A DNA stretch of 64,000 bases from NCBI RefSeq assembly GCF_018780105.1, contig NZ_JADMKC010000018.1:251368-315367 (forward strand). The letters are read 5' to 3'. This DNA is from Thiobacillus sp. Its GTDB lineage: Bacteria > Pseudomonadota > Gammaproteobacteria > Burkholderiales > Thiobacillaceae. Below the pieces are notes generated by a model, which saw nothing but the letters and a program-made list of their open reading frames with translations, was not told where the DNA came from and did not search any database. Both the position numbers and the translations under genes were made by a program. Below, one piece after another: positions 29,359-38,829 of the stretch (the first letter of the stretch is position 1; each line of letters starts with the position of its first letter).

Positions 29359-29853
29359 ATGGCCCAACCTGCCAAGCCCGCTGAAGTTGTCGAAGCAGAC
29401 GCTCCTCCGAAAAAATCGAAAAAGAAGCTGTTCATCATCATCGGCGCGCTGGTGTTGTTGCTCGGCGGCGGTGGTGCAGCCGCGTGGTTTTTCATGCAGG
29501 GCAGCGACGACCCCAACGCCGCCCATGAGGAAGAGCCCGCCAAGGCGCCGGTTTTCTTGCCGCTGGAAACCTTTACCGTCAATCTGCAGGGCGGCGAGCA
29601 GTATCTGCAAACCGATATCACGCTGCAGGTAGCCGATCAGGCCGATGTGGATCTGATCAAGCTGCATATGCCGCGCGTACGCAGCCGCCTGCTGACGCTG
29701 CTGTCGAGCCAGAGCGCCGAGGCGCTCGCCGATCCGGAAAGCAAAAAGAAACTCGTGGCGGACATCCTGGCGCAGGTCAAGCAGCCGTTCGACCCCAAAG
29801 GCAAACCGCAGCAAGTGACCGATGTGCTGTTCACGACCTTCGTGATTCAGTAA
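29359..29853 (+). CDS. fliL: Flagellar basal body-associated protein FliL
   Basis: A 164-residue single-pass inner-membrane protein. A basic N-terminus (PPKKSKKKL) precedes one membrane helix (about residues 28-50). The periplasmic domain contains FLPLETFTVNLQGGEQYLQTDITLQV. FliL forms a ring around the stator and supports torque and swarming. The C-terminus VTDVLFTTFVIQ is typical. Confidence 0.94.
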   Translation: MAQPAKPAEVVEADAPPKKSKKKLFIIIGALVLLLGGGGAAAWFFMQGSDDPNAAHEEEPAKAPVFLPLETFTVNLQGGEQYLQTDITLQVADQADVDLIKLHMPRVRSRLLTLLSSQSAEALADPESKKKLVADILAQVKQPFDPKGKPQQVTDVLFTTFVIQ

Positions 29854-29875
29854 AGACACTCTGTAAAGACTGCCC

Positions 29876-30880
29876 ATGGCCGACAACTTTCTCTCGCAGG
29901 ATGAAGTCGATGCGCTGCTGAAAGGCGTCACCGGCGAAACCGACGACGCCCCAGCGGATGCAGTCGACCATTCGGTTGCGCGACCGTATAACCTCGCCAC
30001 GCAGGAGCGCATCGTGCGCGGGCGCATGCCCACGCTCGAGATCATCAACGAGCGTTTTGCGCGACTGCTCCGTATCGGCCTGTACAACTTCCTGCGGCGC
30101 GGCATCGAAGTCTCGGTCGGCCCGGTCAAGGTCTCGAAATACAGCGAATTCATCCGCAACCTGGTGGTGCCGACCAACCTCAACCTGATCCAGGTCAAGC
30201 CGTTGCGCGGCACCGCGCTGATGATTTTCAATCCCGACCTGGTGTTTCTGATGGTCGACAACCTGTTCGGCGGCGACGGGCGCTTCCATACGCGGGTCGA
30301 AGGGCGGGACTTCACCCAGACCGAACACCGCATCATCCAGCGCGTACTGAATATCGTGTTCGAGGCCTACTCGAAATCCTGGGAGCCGATCTATCCGGTC
30401 GAATTCGAATTCGTGCGTTCGGAAATGAACACCCAGTTCGCCAACATCGCCACCCCGAACGAAGTGGTGGTGTCCATCACCTTCGCCATCGAACTCGGCC
30501 AGGTCAGCGGCGAAATGCATATCTGCATGCCCTACTCGATGATCGAGCCGATCAAGGACCTGCTGACCAGCAGCCTGCAGGCCGAAAACCTCGAGGTGGA
30601 CAAACGCTGGATTCGCCTGATGCGCCAGCAGATCCAGATGGCCGAAGTCGAAATCATCGCGGACCTCGGTACCGCCGCGATCAGCCTGCGCGACATCGTC
30701 AACATGAAAGTGGGCGACATCATCCCGCTGGAAATCCCCCAATCCATCGAGGCCAAAGTGGACGGCGTGCCGGTGATGGAATGCGCTTACGGAAAATTCA
30801 ACGGCCAGTACACCTTGCGCGTCGAAAAGCTGCTTTCCAACAGCGTTACTGAGCCGTCAACAGGAGATCAAAATGGCTGA
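29876..30880 (+). CDS. fliM: Flagellar motor switch protein FliM
   Basis: A 334-residue C-ring protein. The extreme N-terminus contains LSQDEVDALLKG, the CheY-P-binding helix. The middle CheC-like domain binds FliG, with the usual GGDGR motif (DNLFGGDGRFHTRVEGRDFT). The C-terminal part is a FliN-like SpoA domain. It overlaps fliN by eight bases. Confidence 0.97.
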   Translation: MADNFLSQDEVDALLKGVTGETDDAPADAVDHSVARPYNLATQERIVRGRMPTLEIINERFARLLRIGLYNFLRRGIEVSVGPVKVSKYSEFIRNLVVPTNLNLIQVKPLRGTALMIFNPDLVFLMVDNLFGGDGRFHTRVEGRDFTQTEHRIIQRVLNIVFEAYSKSWEPIYPVEFEFVRSEMNTQFANIATPNEVVVSITFAIELGQVSGEMHICMPYSMIEPIKDLLTSSLQAENLEVDKRWIRLMRQQIQMAEVEIIADLGTAAISLRDIVNMKVGDIIPLEIPQSIEAKVDGVPVMECAYGKFNGQYTLRVEKLLSNSVTEPSTGDQNG

Positions 30881-31322
30881 AGAGCTGACTCAACCCATTG
30901 CAGAAGACGACTGGGCCGCCGCCATGGCGGAACAGGCCGAGCCGGAGAAACCTGCCGCCGCCGACGACTGGGCTGCCGCCATGGCAGAACAGGCCGAGCC
31001 GCCAAAAGCCAGCCCGGCCGTGTTCAAGGATCTGGCCGGCAGCACGCCCAACGGCGCCACTCACGATATCGACTTCATTCTGGATATCCCGGTATTGCTG
31101 ACCGTCGAACTGGGGCGCACCAAGATCACGATCAAGAACCTGCTGCAGCTGGCGCAAGGCTCAGTCGTCGAACTCGACGGCATGGCCGGCGAACCGATGG
31201 ATGTGCTGGTCAATGGCTGTCTCATCGCACAGGGCGAGGTCGTGGTGGTGAACGACAAGTTCGGGGTGCGTCTGACCGACATCATCACCCCCGCCGAACG
31301 CATCCGGAAACTCAACAAATGA
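30873..31322 (+). CDS. fliN: Flagellar motor switch protein FliN with duplicated N-terminal motif
   Basis: A 149-residue C-ring protein. The C-terminal SpoA domain (about residues 65-145) has the signature IPVLLTVELGRTKITIKNLLQLAQGSVVELD. The N-terminal tail holds two copies of DDWAAAMAEQAEP (12-24 and 31-43) with a 57-base period in the DNA. Related FliN tails often have one such DDWxxAxxEQ motif. The repeats lie at 30906-30944 and 30963-31001 and differ at synonymous sites. Confidence 0.95.
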   Translation: MAEELTQPIAEDDWAAAMAEQAEPEKPAAADDWAAAMAEQAEPPKASPAVFKDLAGSTPNGATHDIDFILDIPVLLTVELGRTKITIKNLLQLAQGSVVELDGMAGEPMDVLVNGCLIAQGEVVVVNDKFGVRLTDIITPAERIRKLNK

Positions 31323-31765
31323 AATTTGCCTTCGCAGCAAACCAGCCGCAAGCCCGGCGCGCCTGGCTGGGCCTCGCGCTCGTCAGCCTGCCCGCCACGG
31401 CGGCCGCAGCCGATGCCGCACCCGCGGTTTCCAATGCCGGCAGCCTGCTGCAGGTTTTCATCGGCCTGGTTGCCGTCCTGCTTCTGATTTTCGCCACGGC
31501 CTGGGCCGCCAAGCGCCTCGGCGTCGCACGCGGCGGTTCGTCGAATCTGCTGCAGGTCATCAGCAGCGCCTCGGTCGGCGCGCGCGAGCGGGTGGTCGTG
31601 GTCGAGATCGGCGACAACTGGCTGGTGGTCGGCGTCACGCCCGGCAGCGTCAACGCGCTGATGACCTTGCCCAAAGGCGAGGCCCTGCCTGCGGCGACGG
31701 CTGCGCCCCACGCCAGCTTTGCCGCCAACCTGAAACAACTGATCGAGGCGCGTCGTGCAAAATAA
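31319..31765 (+). CDS. fliO: Flagellar export protein FliO
   Basis: A 148-residue membrane protein that helps assemble the FliP ring of the export gate. An N-terminal signal-like segment (to about residue 32) and one membrane helix (about 42-62) precede the cytoplasmic FliO domain, with [34 protein letters not shown]. The ATG overlaps the fliN stop and the end overlaps fliP. Confidence 0.9.
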   Translation: MKFAFAANQPQARRAWLGLALVSLPATAAAADAAPAVSNAGSLLQVFIGLVAVLLLIFATAWAAKRLGVARGGSSNLLQVISSASVGARERVVVVEIGDNWLVVGVTPGSVNALMTLPKGEALPAATAAPHASFAANLKQLIEARRAK

Positions 31766-32504
31766 GCGTCTCCACACCGGCCTGATCGCACTGGCGCTGA
31801 TGCTGCCCACGCTCGCGTTCGCCCAGAGCGCCGGCTTGCCGGCATTCACCAGTACCCCTGGCGCAGGCGGCGGCCAGACGTATACGCTGAGCCTGCAAAC
31901 CCTGCTGCTGCTGACCTCGCTGTCTTTCCTGCCGGCCGCCTTGCTGATGATGACGAGCTTCACCCGCATCATCATCGTGCTGTCGCTGCTGCGCCAAGCG
32001 CTGGGTACCCAGTCGTCGCCACCGAATCAGGTGCTGATCGGGTTGTCGCTGTTCCTGACCCTGTTCGTGATGGGCCCCACCTTCGACAAGATTTACGTCG
32101 AGGCGTATCAGCCGCTGTCCGAAAATCGCATCCAGATGGGCGAAGCGCTGGACAAGGGCGCCGCGCCGCTACGCGCGTTCATGCTCAAGCAGACGCGCGA
32201 AAGTGACCTCGCCCTGTTCGTCAAGATGTCGGGCACCGCGCAGCTGAAAACCGCCGCCGACGTGCCGATGCGCGTGCTCATTCCGGCGTATATCACCAGT
32301 GAACTCAAAACCGCGTTCCAGATCGGTTTTGCCGTTTTCATTCCCTTCCTCATCATCGACATGGTGGTCGCCAGCATCCTGATGGCGATGGGCATGATGA
32401 TGGTGTCGCCGGCCATCGTCGCGTTGCCGTTCAAGATCATCCTGTTCGTGCTGGTCGATGGCTGGAATCTGCTGCTGGGTTCGCTGGCACAAAGTTTTTA
32501 CTAA
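31755..32504 (+). CDS. fliP: Flagellar export gate protein FliP
   Basis: A 249-residue type III export-gate channel subunit. The N-terminal signal peptide ends near LAFAQS. The conserved segments are [38 protein letters not shown] and the C-terminal [24 protein letters not shown]. The GTG at 31755 overlaps fliO by 11 bases. Confidence 0.97.
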   Translation: MQNKRLHTGLIALALMLPTLAFAQSAGLPAFTSTPGAGGGQTYTLSLQTLLLLTSLSFLPAALLMMTSFTRIIIVLSLLRQALGTQSSPPNQVLIGLSLFLTLFVMGPTFDKIYVEAYQPLSENRIQMGEALDKGAAPLRAFMLKQTRESDLALFVKMSGTAQLKTAADVPMRVLIPAYITSELKTAFQIGFAVFIPFLIIDMVVASILMAMGMMMVSPAIVALPFKIILFVLVDGWNLLLGSLAQSFY

Positions 32505-32525
32505 CCGGATCACAGGAGCGCCGCC

Positions 32526-32795
32526 ATGACACCCGAAAGCGTAATGACCATCGGCCGTACCGCAATGGAAATCACCATTCTGGTTGCCTCGCCGGTGCTG
32601 CTCGTCACCCTGGTGGCCGGCCTCATCATCAGCATTTTCCAGGCCGCGACCCAAATCAACGACGCCAGCCTGTCGTTCATCCCCAAAGTCATCGCCGTAC
32701 TGATCACCTTCGCCATCGCCGGCCCCTGGATGCTGACGGTCATGACTGATTACATGCGGCGCGTGCTCACGGGCCTGCCCGGCATCATCAGTTAG
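32526..32795 (+). CDS. fliQ: Flagellar export gate protein FliQ
   Basis: An 89-residue protein with two membrane helices. It starts with MTPESVMTIGRTAMEITI and contains the family run FQAATQINDASLSFIPK. It forms the gate with FliP and FliR. CAGGAG lies upstream of the ATG. Confidence 0.97.
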   Translation: MTPESVMTIGRTAMEITILVASPVLLVTLVAGLIISIFQAATQINDASLSFIPKVIAVLITFAIAGPWMLTVMTDYMRRVLTGLPGIIS

Positions 32796-32816
32796 CGCCG
32801 GCTTGCAGCATCACGC

Positions 32817-33602
32817 ATGATCAGCATCACCGATGCCCAGCTCAACACCTGGCTGATCAGTTTCATCTGGCCGCTCACCCGCATTCTCGGTCTAATCATG
32901 GTGGCGCCGGTGTTTGGCCACCGCTCCGTCTCCGCCACGGTCAAAATCGGCCTCGGCGTTTTCCTCGCTTTGATCATTTCCCCCGCCCTGCCGCCGCTGC
33001 CCGATGTCGGGCTGGGTTCCTGGCAGGGTCTGTTCATCCTGTTGCAGCAACTTCTCATCGGCATCGCCATCGGCTTTGTCATGCGCGTGGCCTTTGCCGC
33101 CGTGGAAGCCGCCGGCGAAATCGTCGGCCTGCAGATTGGTCTGGGCTTCGCGTCGTTTTTCGACCCGCAAAGCGCCGGACAGACCCTGGTACTCGCACGC
33201 TTTTTCAACCTGCTGGCGATGCTGGTGTTTCTGGCGATCAATGGTCACCTGCTGCTGCTCGGCGTGCTGGTCGACAGCTTTCAAACCCTGCCGATCAGCC
33301 TCCAGCCGGTCGCTGCGGCAGGATTTTTCAAGCTCGCCGGCTACGGGTCGACCGTGCTTGCCGTGGGGCTGCAACTGGCCTTGCCGCTGATCGCCATCCT
33401 GCTGATGACCAACCTTGCACTGGGCATCCTCACGCGCTCCGCTCCCCAGCTCAACATCTTCGCGATCGGCTTTCCCATAACGCTGGGCGTGGGGTTGATC
33501 GTGCTGGACATCCTGCTGCCCTACTTCGCACCCCAGTTCGAGGCCCTGATCCACAATGCGCTGAAGACCGCCGTGGCAGTAACCGTGGCCTTGCGACCTT
33601 AA
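32817..33602 (+). CDS. fliR: Flagellar export gate protein FliR
   Basis: A 261-residue polytopic membrane protein, the last gate subunit in the operon. Typical segments are TRILGLIMVAPVFGHRSV, AGEIVGLQIGLGFASFFDPQ and the later SAPQLNIFAIGFPITLGVGL. The closest stop leads into the spacer with a sigma-28-like promoter for the next gene. flhB and flhA do not follow. Confidence 0.96.
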   Translation: MISITDAQLNTWLISFIWPLTRILGLIMVAPVFGHRSVSATVKIGLGVFLALIISPALPPLPDVGLGSWQGLFILLQQLLIGIAIGFVMRVAFAAVEAAGEIVGLQIGLGFASFFDPQSAGQTLVLARFFNLLAMLVFLAINGHLLLLGVLVDSFQTLPISLQPVAAAGFFKLAGYGSTVLAVGLQLALPLIAILLMTNLALGILTRSAPQLNIFAIGFPITLGVGLIVLDILLPYFAPQFEALIHNALKTAVAVTVALRP

Positions 33603-33629
33603 TGTCCCCGCCACAGCCGTCCGGCAAAC

Positions 33630-33656
33630 TCAAGTTATGCCGACTCTTGCCGATTC
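33630..33656 (+). promoter_or_regulatory. Candidate sigma-28 promoter of the globin-EAL-CZB gene
   Basis: TCAA (33630-33633), 15 bases, then GCCGATTC (33649-33656) repeats the pattern seen before flgK, cheA and fliC in this window. It lies about 32 bases upstream of the first possible start codon, so transcription would begin near 33663. Confidence 0.5.
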
Positions 33657-33687
33657 ATTCTGTACTGCGCGTATTCGCGTTGATTAA

Positions 33688-35910
33688 TTGTTGCGAATTC
33701 CAGCACAAGTGCATTCCCTTTTAGACCCCGGACTTGAAACCGAGGCGTGCCAGCCTTACGGCAGCGAAGCGTCACGCGCCCTCCAGGCCATCGGCCCGCT
33801 CGGTTGTCTGAGCGCCCGCTTCGTCGAGGATTTCCATCGCACGCTGCTGGACAACCCTGCCTTTTCGACCCTCCTGGCCCGCCTGACGACGGCGGAAACG
33901 ATCCAGCTGCGGCTGCGACAGGCACAACATCTGGAAGACCTGCTGTCGCCGGATCTGCAGGCCGACGCACACCAATCGGCGATTCGGCGCATCAGCCATA
34001 TCCACATGCTGGCCGGCCTCGACAGCCAGACCATGGTGCTGACCCTGCAGGATTTTCACACCCTGGTACTCAAGCATCTCGCAGCCCATCCGGCAAGGGC
34101 CGACCGGCGCCTGGGTATCGGCACTGTCGTGTTCGGGCGCCTTCTCAACGAGAGTCGCTGGATGCTCGAAGCGATACGCATGGCCGAGGAGAAAACCCTG
34201 TACACGCTGACCGGGCTCGAACGCCTCGACCTGCCCAGCGTCCGCCCCGAAATATGGGTCGAATCCGCCATCGCACATCTTCTGCACAATATGGACGGCC
34301 TGAGCGGCATCAGTTTCGGCCGCGCCCACACAAATGGCCGGTTCGTCATGGAATTCGCTTCAAAGGGCTTGCCTGCGGTTTGCGCCCTTGTCATGGGCAA
34401 ACATGAAACCGATGCCACTGAATGTGCGGCCGGGTACGCTGCCGCCTGGCAAAGTGACCGTATTACGACCCTGGCGAGCTTGACTGACGAAGCCTTCGCC
34501 GACTCAGGCTGGCGCCATCTGCTGACGCGCAATCAGGTACGCAGCCTGGCCAGCGTGCCCGTCATCGGCAGCGACGGTGCAAGCCGCGGCGTATTCACGT
34601 TCTGGGGCGCGTACCCAGGCCTGTTCGAATCCCGTCTGATGCAGCTATGGCTGCGCTCGTTCCAACACATCGCCGAGCTTCGGTTCGTGCGCTTCGCGCG
34701 CGCGAACGCGTCCGACTCGCCCCTGACGCTGAACGAACGGCAACGTTATCGCAGCTTGCTCGCCAACGGGCAGTTGGTCATGTTCTATCAGCCGCTGCTC
34801 GATCTACCCAGCGGTCAGGTCAGCAAGCTCGAAGCGCTTGCACGCTTGCGTACCGAAGACGGCGAATATCTGAAGCCTGCGCAATTCCTGCCGGCATTCA
34901 CCGACGACGACCTGATCCTGCTGTTCCGGCTCGGACTTCTGCAGGCGCTCGAATGGCTCGCGCAGTCCGACCGGATGGGCCAGGTGTTCGATCTGTCGTT
35001 CAACCTGCCGCCCGAGGTGCTTGCCCTGCCCTATTGCGCCGAAATCGTGGACGAGGCGCTGGGCAAGGTTGGCATCGCACCCGAACGGCTCTATCTCGAA
35101 CTGCTCGAAACCGAAAGCCTGCCGCTATCCGGCAGCGTGGCCGACACCCTGCGCGATCTGAGCGAACTGGGTGTCGCTTTGGTCATGGACGATCTGGGCG
35201 CCGGCCACAGCGGCCTCAACCGCCTGAGCGAGTTTCCGTTCCGGATTGCCAAACTCGACCGCGATCTGACCAGCCAGATCGCCTCCATGGGCAAGCGCGG
35301 CATCGACTTTCTCGATTCGCTGGTGCGCATGATCCATGCGCTGGGCATGTCCTGCACCCTTGAAGGTCTGGAAAACGGGGAGATGATCGAAGCGGCCGGA
35401 CTGGTCGGCGTCGATCAGGCGCAGGGTTATGCCATCGCGCATCCGCTGCCGCCCGAAGCTGTTGCAGCCTGGATGAAGGCACACGTGCCCGCTCCGCACG
35501 GGCAGCCGCACTATCCGCTGGGCCAATACGCACGTGGATTCACGCGCCAGATGCACTTCATCGACTGGGATCGCGCCATCGCCTTGCACCAGTCATGGCT
35601 GCTTGAATACGAGGCTGCGCTCAAAGCGGGCAACGCGCTGCACTGGCGCGTGGTGAGTCGGGACGATGCCTGCATGCTGGGCCGCTGGCTCAAGCGGATC
35701 AGGATCACGCTCCCGGGCGAACAGCCTGTTCTCGACGCGATCGAGCAAGCCCACACGGCATTCCACCTGGCCGCGGGCGAACATGCCCGCACCTGTCAGT
35801 GCGACGATGCATCGGATGCCAGCGGAGTACACGCCAGGATAGAAGCCACTTCGGATGCCTTGATGCGCGAAATCGAACGCTTCCGCGCGGCGGATCAGGC
35901 TGCCGCCTGA
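33688..35910 (+). CDS. Globin-GAF-EAL-CZB c-di-GMP phosphodiesterase (predicted)
   Basis: A 740-residue soluble protein. Residues about 25-165 resemble the globin-coupled-sensor domain, with RISHIHMLAGL placing H106 at the haem proximal position. About 180-330 look like a GAF domain. The EAL domain (about 360-600) begins with EALARLR (E382) and keeps FNLPP, ELLETE, MDDLGAG, AKLDRD, LEGLEN and QAQGYAI, so it should hydrolyse c-di-GMP. The C-terminal segment (about 625-705) fits the CZB zinc-binding domain, with ligand candidates H634, C662, H689 and H693. No ATG is near. TTG 33688, TTG 33691 and GTG 33709 are possible starts and none has a clear ribosome binding site. It lies between the fliF-R and che operons. 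Confidence 0.8.
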   Translation: MLRIPAQVHSLLDPGLETEACQPYGSEASRALQAIGPLGCLSARFVEDFHRTLLDNPAFSTLLARLTTAETIQLRLRQAQHLEDLLSPDLQADAHQSAIRRISHIHMLAGLDSQTMVLTLQDFHTLVLKHLAAHPARADRRLGIGTVVFGRLLNESRWMLEAIRMAEEKTLYTLTGLERLDLPSVRPEIWVESAIAHLLHNMDGLSGISFGRAHTNGRFVMEFASKGLPAVCALVMGKHETDATECAAGYAAAWQSDRITTLASLTDEAFADSGWRHLLTRNQVRSLASVPVIGSDGASRGVFTFWGAYPGLFESRLMQLWLRSFQHIAELRFVRFARANASDSPLTLNERQRYRSLLANGQLVMFYQPLLDLPSGQVSKLEALARLRTEDGEYLKPAQFLPAFTDDDLILLFRLGLLQALEWLAQSDRMGQVFDLSFNLPPEVLALPYCAEIVDEALGKVGIAPERLYLELLETESLPLSGSVADTLRDLSELGVALVMDDLGAGHSGLNRLSEFPFRIAKLDRDLTSQIASMGKRGIDFLDSLVRMIHALGMSCTLEGLENGEMIEAAGLVGVDQAQGYAIAHPLPPEAVAAWMKAHVPAPHGQPHYPLGQYARGFTRQMHFIDWDRAIALHQSWLLEYEAALKAGNALHWRVVSRDDACMLGRWLKRIRITLPGEQPVLDAIEQAHTAFHLAAGEHARTCQCDDASDASGVHARIEATSDALMREIERFRAADQAAA

Positions 35911-35916
35911 GCGGGC

Positions 35917-35944
35917 TTTTTCCGGGCCGCAAGGCGCGGAAAAA
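35917..35944. terminator. Bidirectional terminator between EAL gene and cheZ
   Basis: TTTTTCCGGGCC and GGCGCGGAAAAA pair with one mismatch around a GCAA tetraloop. The T-run and A-run ends suit both convergent transcripts (the EAL gene and the che operon). Confidence 0.85.
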
Positions 35945-35951
35945 TCCCGGG

Positions 35952-36626
35952 TCAGAAACCGAGACTGTCCAGCAGATCGTCAACCTGCCCCTGATCGGCC
36001 ACCACGTCGCTCTTGCCTTCCGGATTGATCTGCGGGCCGTTGAGCAGGCTGTTGTCGGTCTCGCGTCGCACTTCCGACGGCGCGTAATCAATCAGGAACT
36101 GCACCAGCTGATTCTCCAGGTTATGCGCCAGGTCGGTAACCTTGCGTATCACCTGGCCGGTCAGATCCTGGAAGTCCTGCGCCATCATGATGTCCAGCAA
36201 TTGCTGCTTGGTGGCGTTGGTGTCGTGCTGCATGTCGACCAGGCACTGCATGGTCATGGTCGCCATGTCGCGATAGTTCGCTTCGGAGAAAGGCGCAGAA
36301 AAGGTCGTTTTCCAGCCTTGTAGCACTTCGCTGGCACCGGCGTCTATCCGTTCCTGCAACGGAATGGCGGTATCGGTGGCGTTCAGCACGCGCTGCGCGG
36401 CCTGTTCGGTCATGCGCGCCACGTAATTGAGGCGGTCGCGCACATCGGGCATGTCGACCGACGCCTTTTCCAGCACCTTGTCCAGTCCCAGCTCACGCAG
36501 GCTGTCATGCAGGCCGCGGGTCATCTGGCCCACCCGCGCCAGCATTTCTCCCTGTTCACACACCTCGGTTTTCAGCGGTGCAACGCTTGCGGCAAGCCCG
36601 CCCGACTCGGGAAATTGCGTATTCAC
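35952..36626 (-). CDS. cheZ: CheY-P phosphatase CheZ
   Basis: A 224-residue cytoplasmic helical protein that dephosphorylates CheY-P. The catalytic segment MAQDFQDLTGQ contains the Asp and Gln of the E. coli active site. The C-terminal CheY-binding peptide DQGQVDDLLDSLGF is intact. The GTG at 36626, one base after the cheY stop, gives the usual length. Longer frames extend into cheY. It is the last gene of the che operon. Confidence 0.95.
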   Translation of the reverse strand: MNTQFPESGGLAASVAPLKTEVCEQGEMLARVGQMTRGLHDSLRELGLDKVLEKASVDMPDVRDRLNYVARMTEQAAQRVLNATDTAIPLQERIDAGASEVLQGWKTTFSAPFSEANYRDMATMTMQCLVDMQHDTNATKQQLLDIMMAQDFQDLTGQVIRKVTDLAHNLENQLVQFLIDYAPSEVRRETDNSLLNGPQINPEGKSDVVADQGQVDDLLDSLGF

Positions 36627-36627
36627 G

Positions 36628-37026
36628 TCAACCCCCGGCTTTTTCGAGTTTTTCAAAAATCTTGCCGAGTTTTTCGTCCAGTGTGGCGGCAGTGAAGGGT
36701 TTGACGACATAGCCGCTGGCGCCCGCCTGCGCCGCGGCAATGATATTTTCCTTTTTGGCTTCCGCCGTCACCATCAGGACCGGCAGTTTCGCCAGTGCAG
36801 GATCGGCACGGATCGTCTGCAGCATGGTCAGGCCATCCATGTTGGGCATGTTCCAGTCCGACACCACAAAGTCGAAGTTCCCCGCCCGCAGTTTGGCCAG
36901 GCCGTCGACGCCATCCTCGGCCTCCTCGACGTTGGAATAGCCCAGCTCCTTGAGCAGGTTGCGCACGATGCGGCGCATGGTGGAAAAGTCGTCTACTACC
37001 AGAAATTTTGTATTCGGATCGGCCAT
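36628..37026 (-). CDS. cheY: Chemotaxis response regulator CheY
   Basis: A 132-residue single receiver domain. The acidic pair is D12-D13, the phosphoacceptor D57 is in [13 protein letters not shown], and T87 and K109 are the switch residues ([15 protein letters not shown]). CheA phosphorylates it, and it then binds FliM and changes rotation. The ATG at 37026 has GGAG upstream. A longer frame to 37083 has no support. Confidence 0.97.
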   Translation of the reverse strand: MADPNTKFLVVDDFSTMRRIVRNLLKELGYSNVEEAEDGVDGLAKLRAGNFDFVVSDWNMPNMDGLTMLQTIRADPALAKLPVLMVTAEAKKENIIAAAQAGASGYVVKPFTAATLDEKLGKIFEKLEKAGG

Positions 37027-37121
37027 GCAGCGCTCCATTGATGCATTAGTTGAGTGGGGGGTTAAACGGCATGCGGGCGTCAAACTTAAGCCTGCCTGCC
37101 GTCCAGACAGGAACCCTGATT

Positions 37122-38192
37122 TTATACCCGCATCGCACGGTTTCCCTGGCTGGCGAAGAAGGCCATCACCCGTCCCGGCAATTCGTGCAGCGGTGCGACT
37201 TCATGGGTGCCCCCCATCGCAATGGCTTCTTTCGGCATGCCGAACACCACGCAGGACGCCTCGTCCTGCGCCAGGTTATAGGCGCCCGCATTTTTCATTT
37301 CCAGCATGCCGGCCGCGCCGTCCTTGCCCATTCCGGTGAGGATGACGCCTACCGCGTTCTTGCCGGCGTTGACCGCGGCCGAGCGGAACAGCACGTCGAC
37401 CGAGGGACGGTGCCGGTTGACCGGCTCGCCCTGGTCGATTTTGGTCATGTAGTTAGCGCCGCTGCGCACCAGGGTCAGGTGGGAATGGCCGGGCGCAAGA
37501 TAGGCATGGCCGGGCAGCACCCGTTCATTGCCTTCCGATTCCTTCACCGAAATCTTGCAGAGCTTGTCGAGGCGGTCGGCGAACGAACGGGTGAAACCGG
37601 CCGGCATGTGCTGGGTGATCAGAATGCCCGGGCAATCCGACGGCAACTGCACCAGAAAGTCCTTGATCGCCTCGGTGCCGCCCGTCGATGCGCCGATGAT
37701 GATCAGCTTTTCGCTGCTGATGAAGGGATTGCGCACCGAGGCCAGTGCCGTCGTACCCGCAGCCTGGGCATTCGGCAGCGCACGCGCCTTGATTTTTGCC
37801 CGCGCGGCAATCCGGATCTTGTCCGTGATCAGCTCGGTGTATTCGAGCATGCCGCTCTGGATCGACATTTTCGGCTTGGTTACGAAATCGACCGCGCCGA
37901 GTTCCAGTGCGCGCATCGTGATATCCGAGCCGCGCTCGGTCAGCGACGACACCATCACCACCGGCATCGGCCGCAAGCGCATCAGGCGATCCAGAAAGTC
38001 CAAGCCGTCCATTTTCGGCATCTCGACGTCCAGCGTCAGCACATCGGGATTGGTTTGCTTGATGAGATCGCGCGCGACCAGCGGATCGGGTGCCGCTCCA
38101 ACCACTTCCATGTCGGACTGGCTATTGATGATTTCCGTCATCACGCCACGAATCAGCGCCGAGTCATCCACAATCAAAACCTTGATTTTCAT
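37122..38192 (-). CDS. cheB: Chemoreceptor methylesterase CheB
   Basis: A 356-residue protein: a receiver domain (D55 in [13 protein letters not shown]) and a C-terminal methylesterase with the catalytic Ser in [14 protein letters not shown], His in QHMPAGFT and Asp in [10 protein letters not shown]. It removes methyl groups from MCPs and deamidates glutamines. It follows cheD by 34 bases. A 95-base spacer to cheY holds a weak CCTG/CAGG hairpin only. Confidence 0.97.
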   Translation of the reverse strand: MKIKVLIVDDSALIRGVMTEIINSQSDMEVVGAAPDPLVARDLIKQTNPDVLTLDVEMPKMDGLDFLDRLMRLRPMPVVMVSSLTERGSDITMRALELGAVDFVTKPKMSIQSGMLEYTELITDKIRIAARAKIKARALPNAQAAGTTALASVRNPFISSEKLIIIGASTGGTEAIKDFLVQLPSDCPGILITQHMPAGFTRSFADRLDKLCKISVKESEGNERVLPGHAYLAPGHSHLTLVRSGANYMTKIDQGEPVNRHRPSVDVLFRSAAVNAGKNAVGVILTGMGKDGAAGMLEMKNAGAYNLAQDEASCVVFGMPKEAIAMGGTHEVAPLHELPGRVMAFFASQGNRAMRV

Positions 38193-38226
38193 GCCAAATT
38201 CTCTCCGGGGTTCGCCCTGGTTCTGT

Positions 38227-38829
38227 TCAATTCAAATCGATCTCGACATCGATGGGATTGGCCTGCAGCCGGCTCGCATAATCGTGCTCACGGCGGACCA
38301 GGGTGTAGTTGTTGAGCTGGATCAGCTTCTTGACCAGAACCTTGCCGGTTTCGGGAAAGAAATACACTTTGCGCGGATGGATGTCGTTCAGGTCCTCGGC
38401 CAGGATGCGGATATTCACCGAGTGCAGATAATCGCGCACGAAACGGGCATTGCGTTCGCCGACATTGATGCTGCTGAAGCCCCGCAACACGTTGCCGCCG
38501 CCGAACACCTTGGCTTCCAGGTTTTCGCGCCGGGCACCGGCCTTGAGCAGCTGATTGATCAGCACTTCCATGGCGTAACTGCCATAGCGCATCGATGACG
38601 CAGACGCCCCGCCCGCCTCCCCGTCGGGCAGCATGAAATGATTCATTCCACCGATGCCTGAAACCCGGTCGCGGATGCAGGCGGCGACGCACGAGCCCAG
38701 CACCGTCACGATCATCATCGGCTTGCGGGTGAAATAGTATTCGCCGGGCAGTATCTTGGCCGCTTCACAGTCGAAAATGCGGTCGTAATACAGATTGGTC
38801 GCCAGGTGTTCTTCGATGGCAGGATTCAC
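38227..38829 (-). CDS. cheD: Chemoreceptor glutamine deamidase CheD
   Basis: A 200-residue protein. The catalytic Cys lies in [14 protein letters not shown] and the His in [12 protein letters not shown], and the later KVFGGGNVL and GERNARF are family marks. CheD deamidates MCP glutamines. The GTG start overlaps the cheR stop (GTGTGA), so the longer frame reaching 39027 is rejected. It stays translationally coupled to cheR. Confidence 0.94.
   Translation of the reverse strand: MNPAIEEHLATNLYYDRIFDCEAAKILPGEYYFTRKPMMIVTVLGSCVAACIRDRVSGIGGMNHFMLPDGEAGGASASSMRYGSYAMEVLINQLLKAGARRENLEAKVFGGGNVLRGFSSINVGERNARFVRDYLHSVNIRILAEDLNDIHPRKVYFFPETGKVLVKKLIQLNNYTLVRREHDYASRLQANPIDVEIDLN

Noticed and set aside
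37050..38315. 421-codon plus-strand frame opposite cheB
   Set aside because: His/Arg-rich antisense shadow of a gene with clear catalytic residues.
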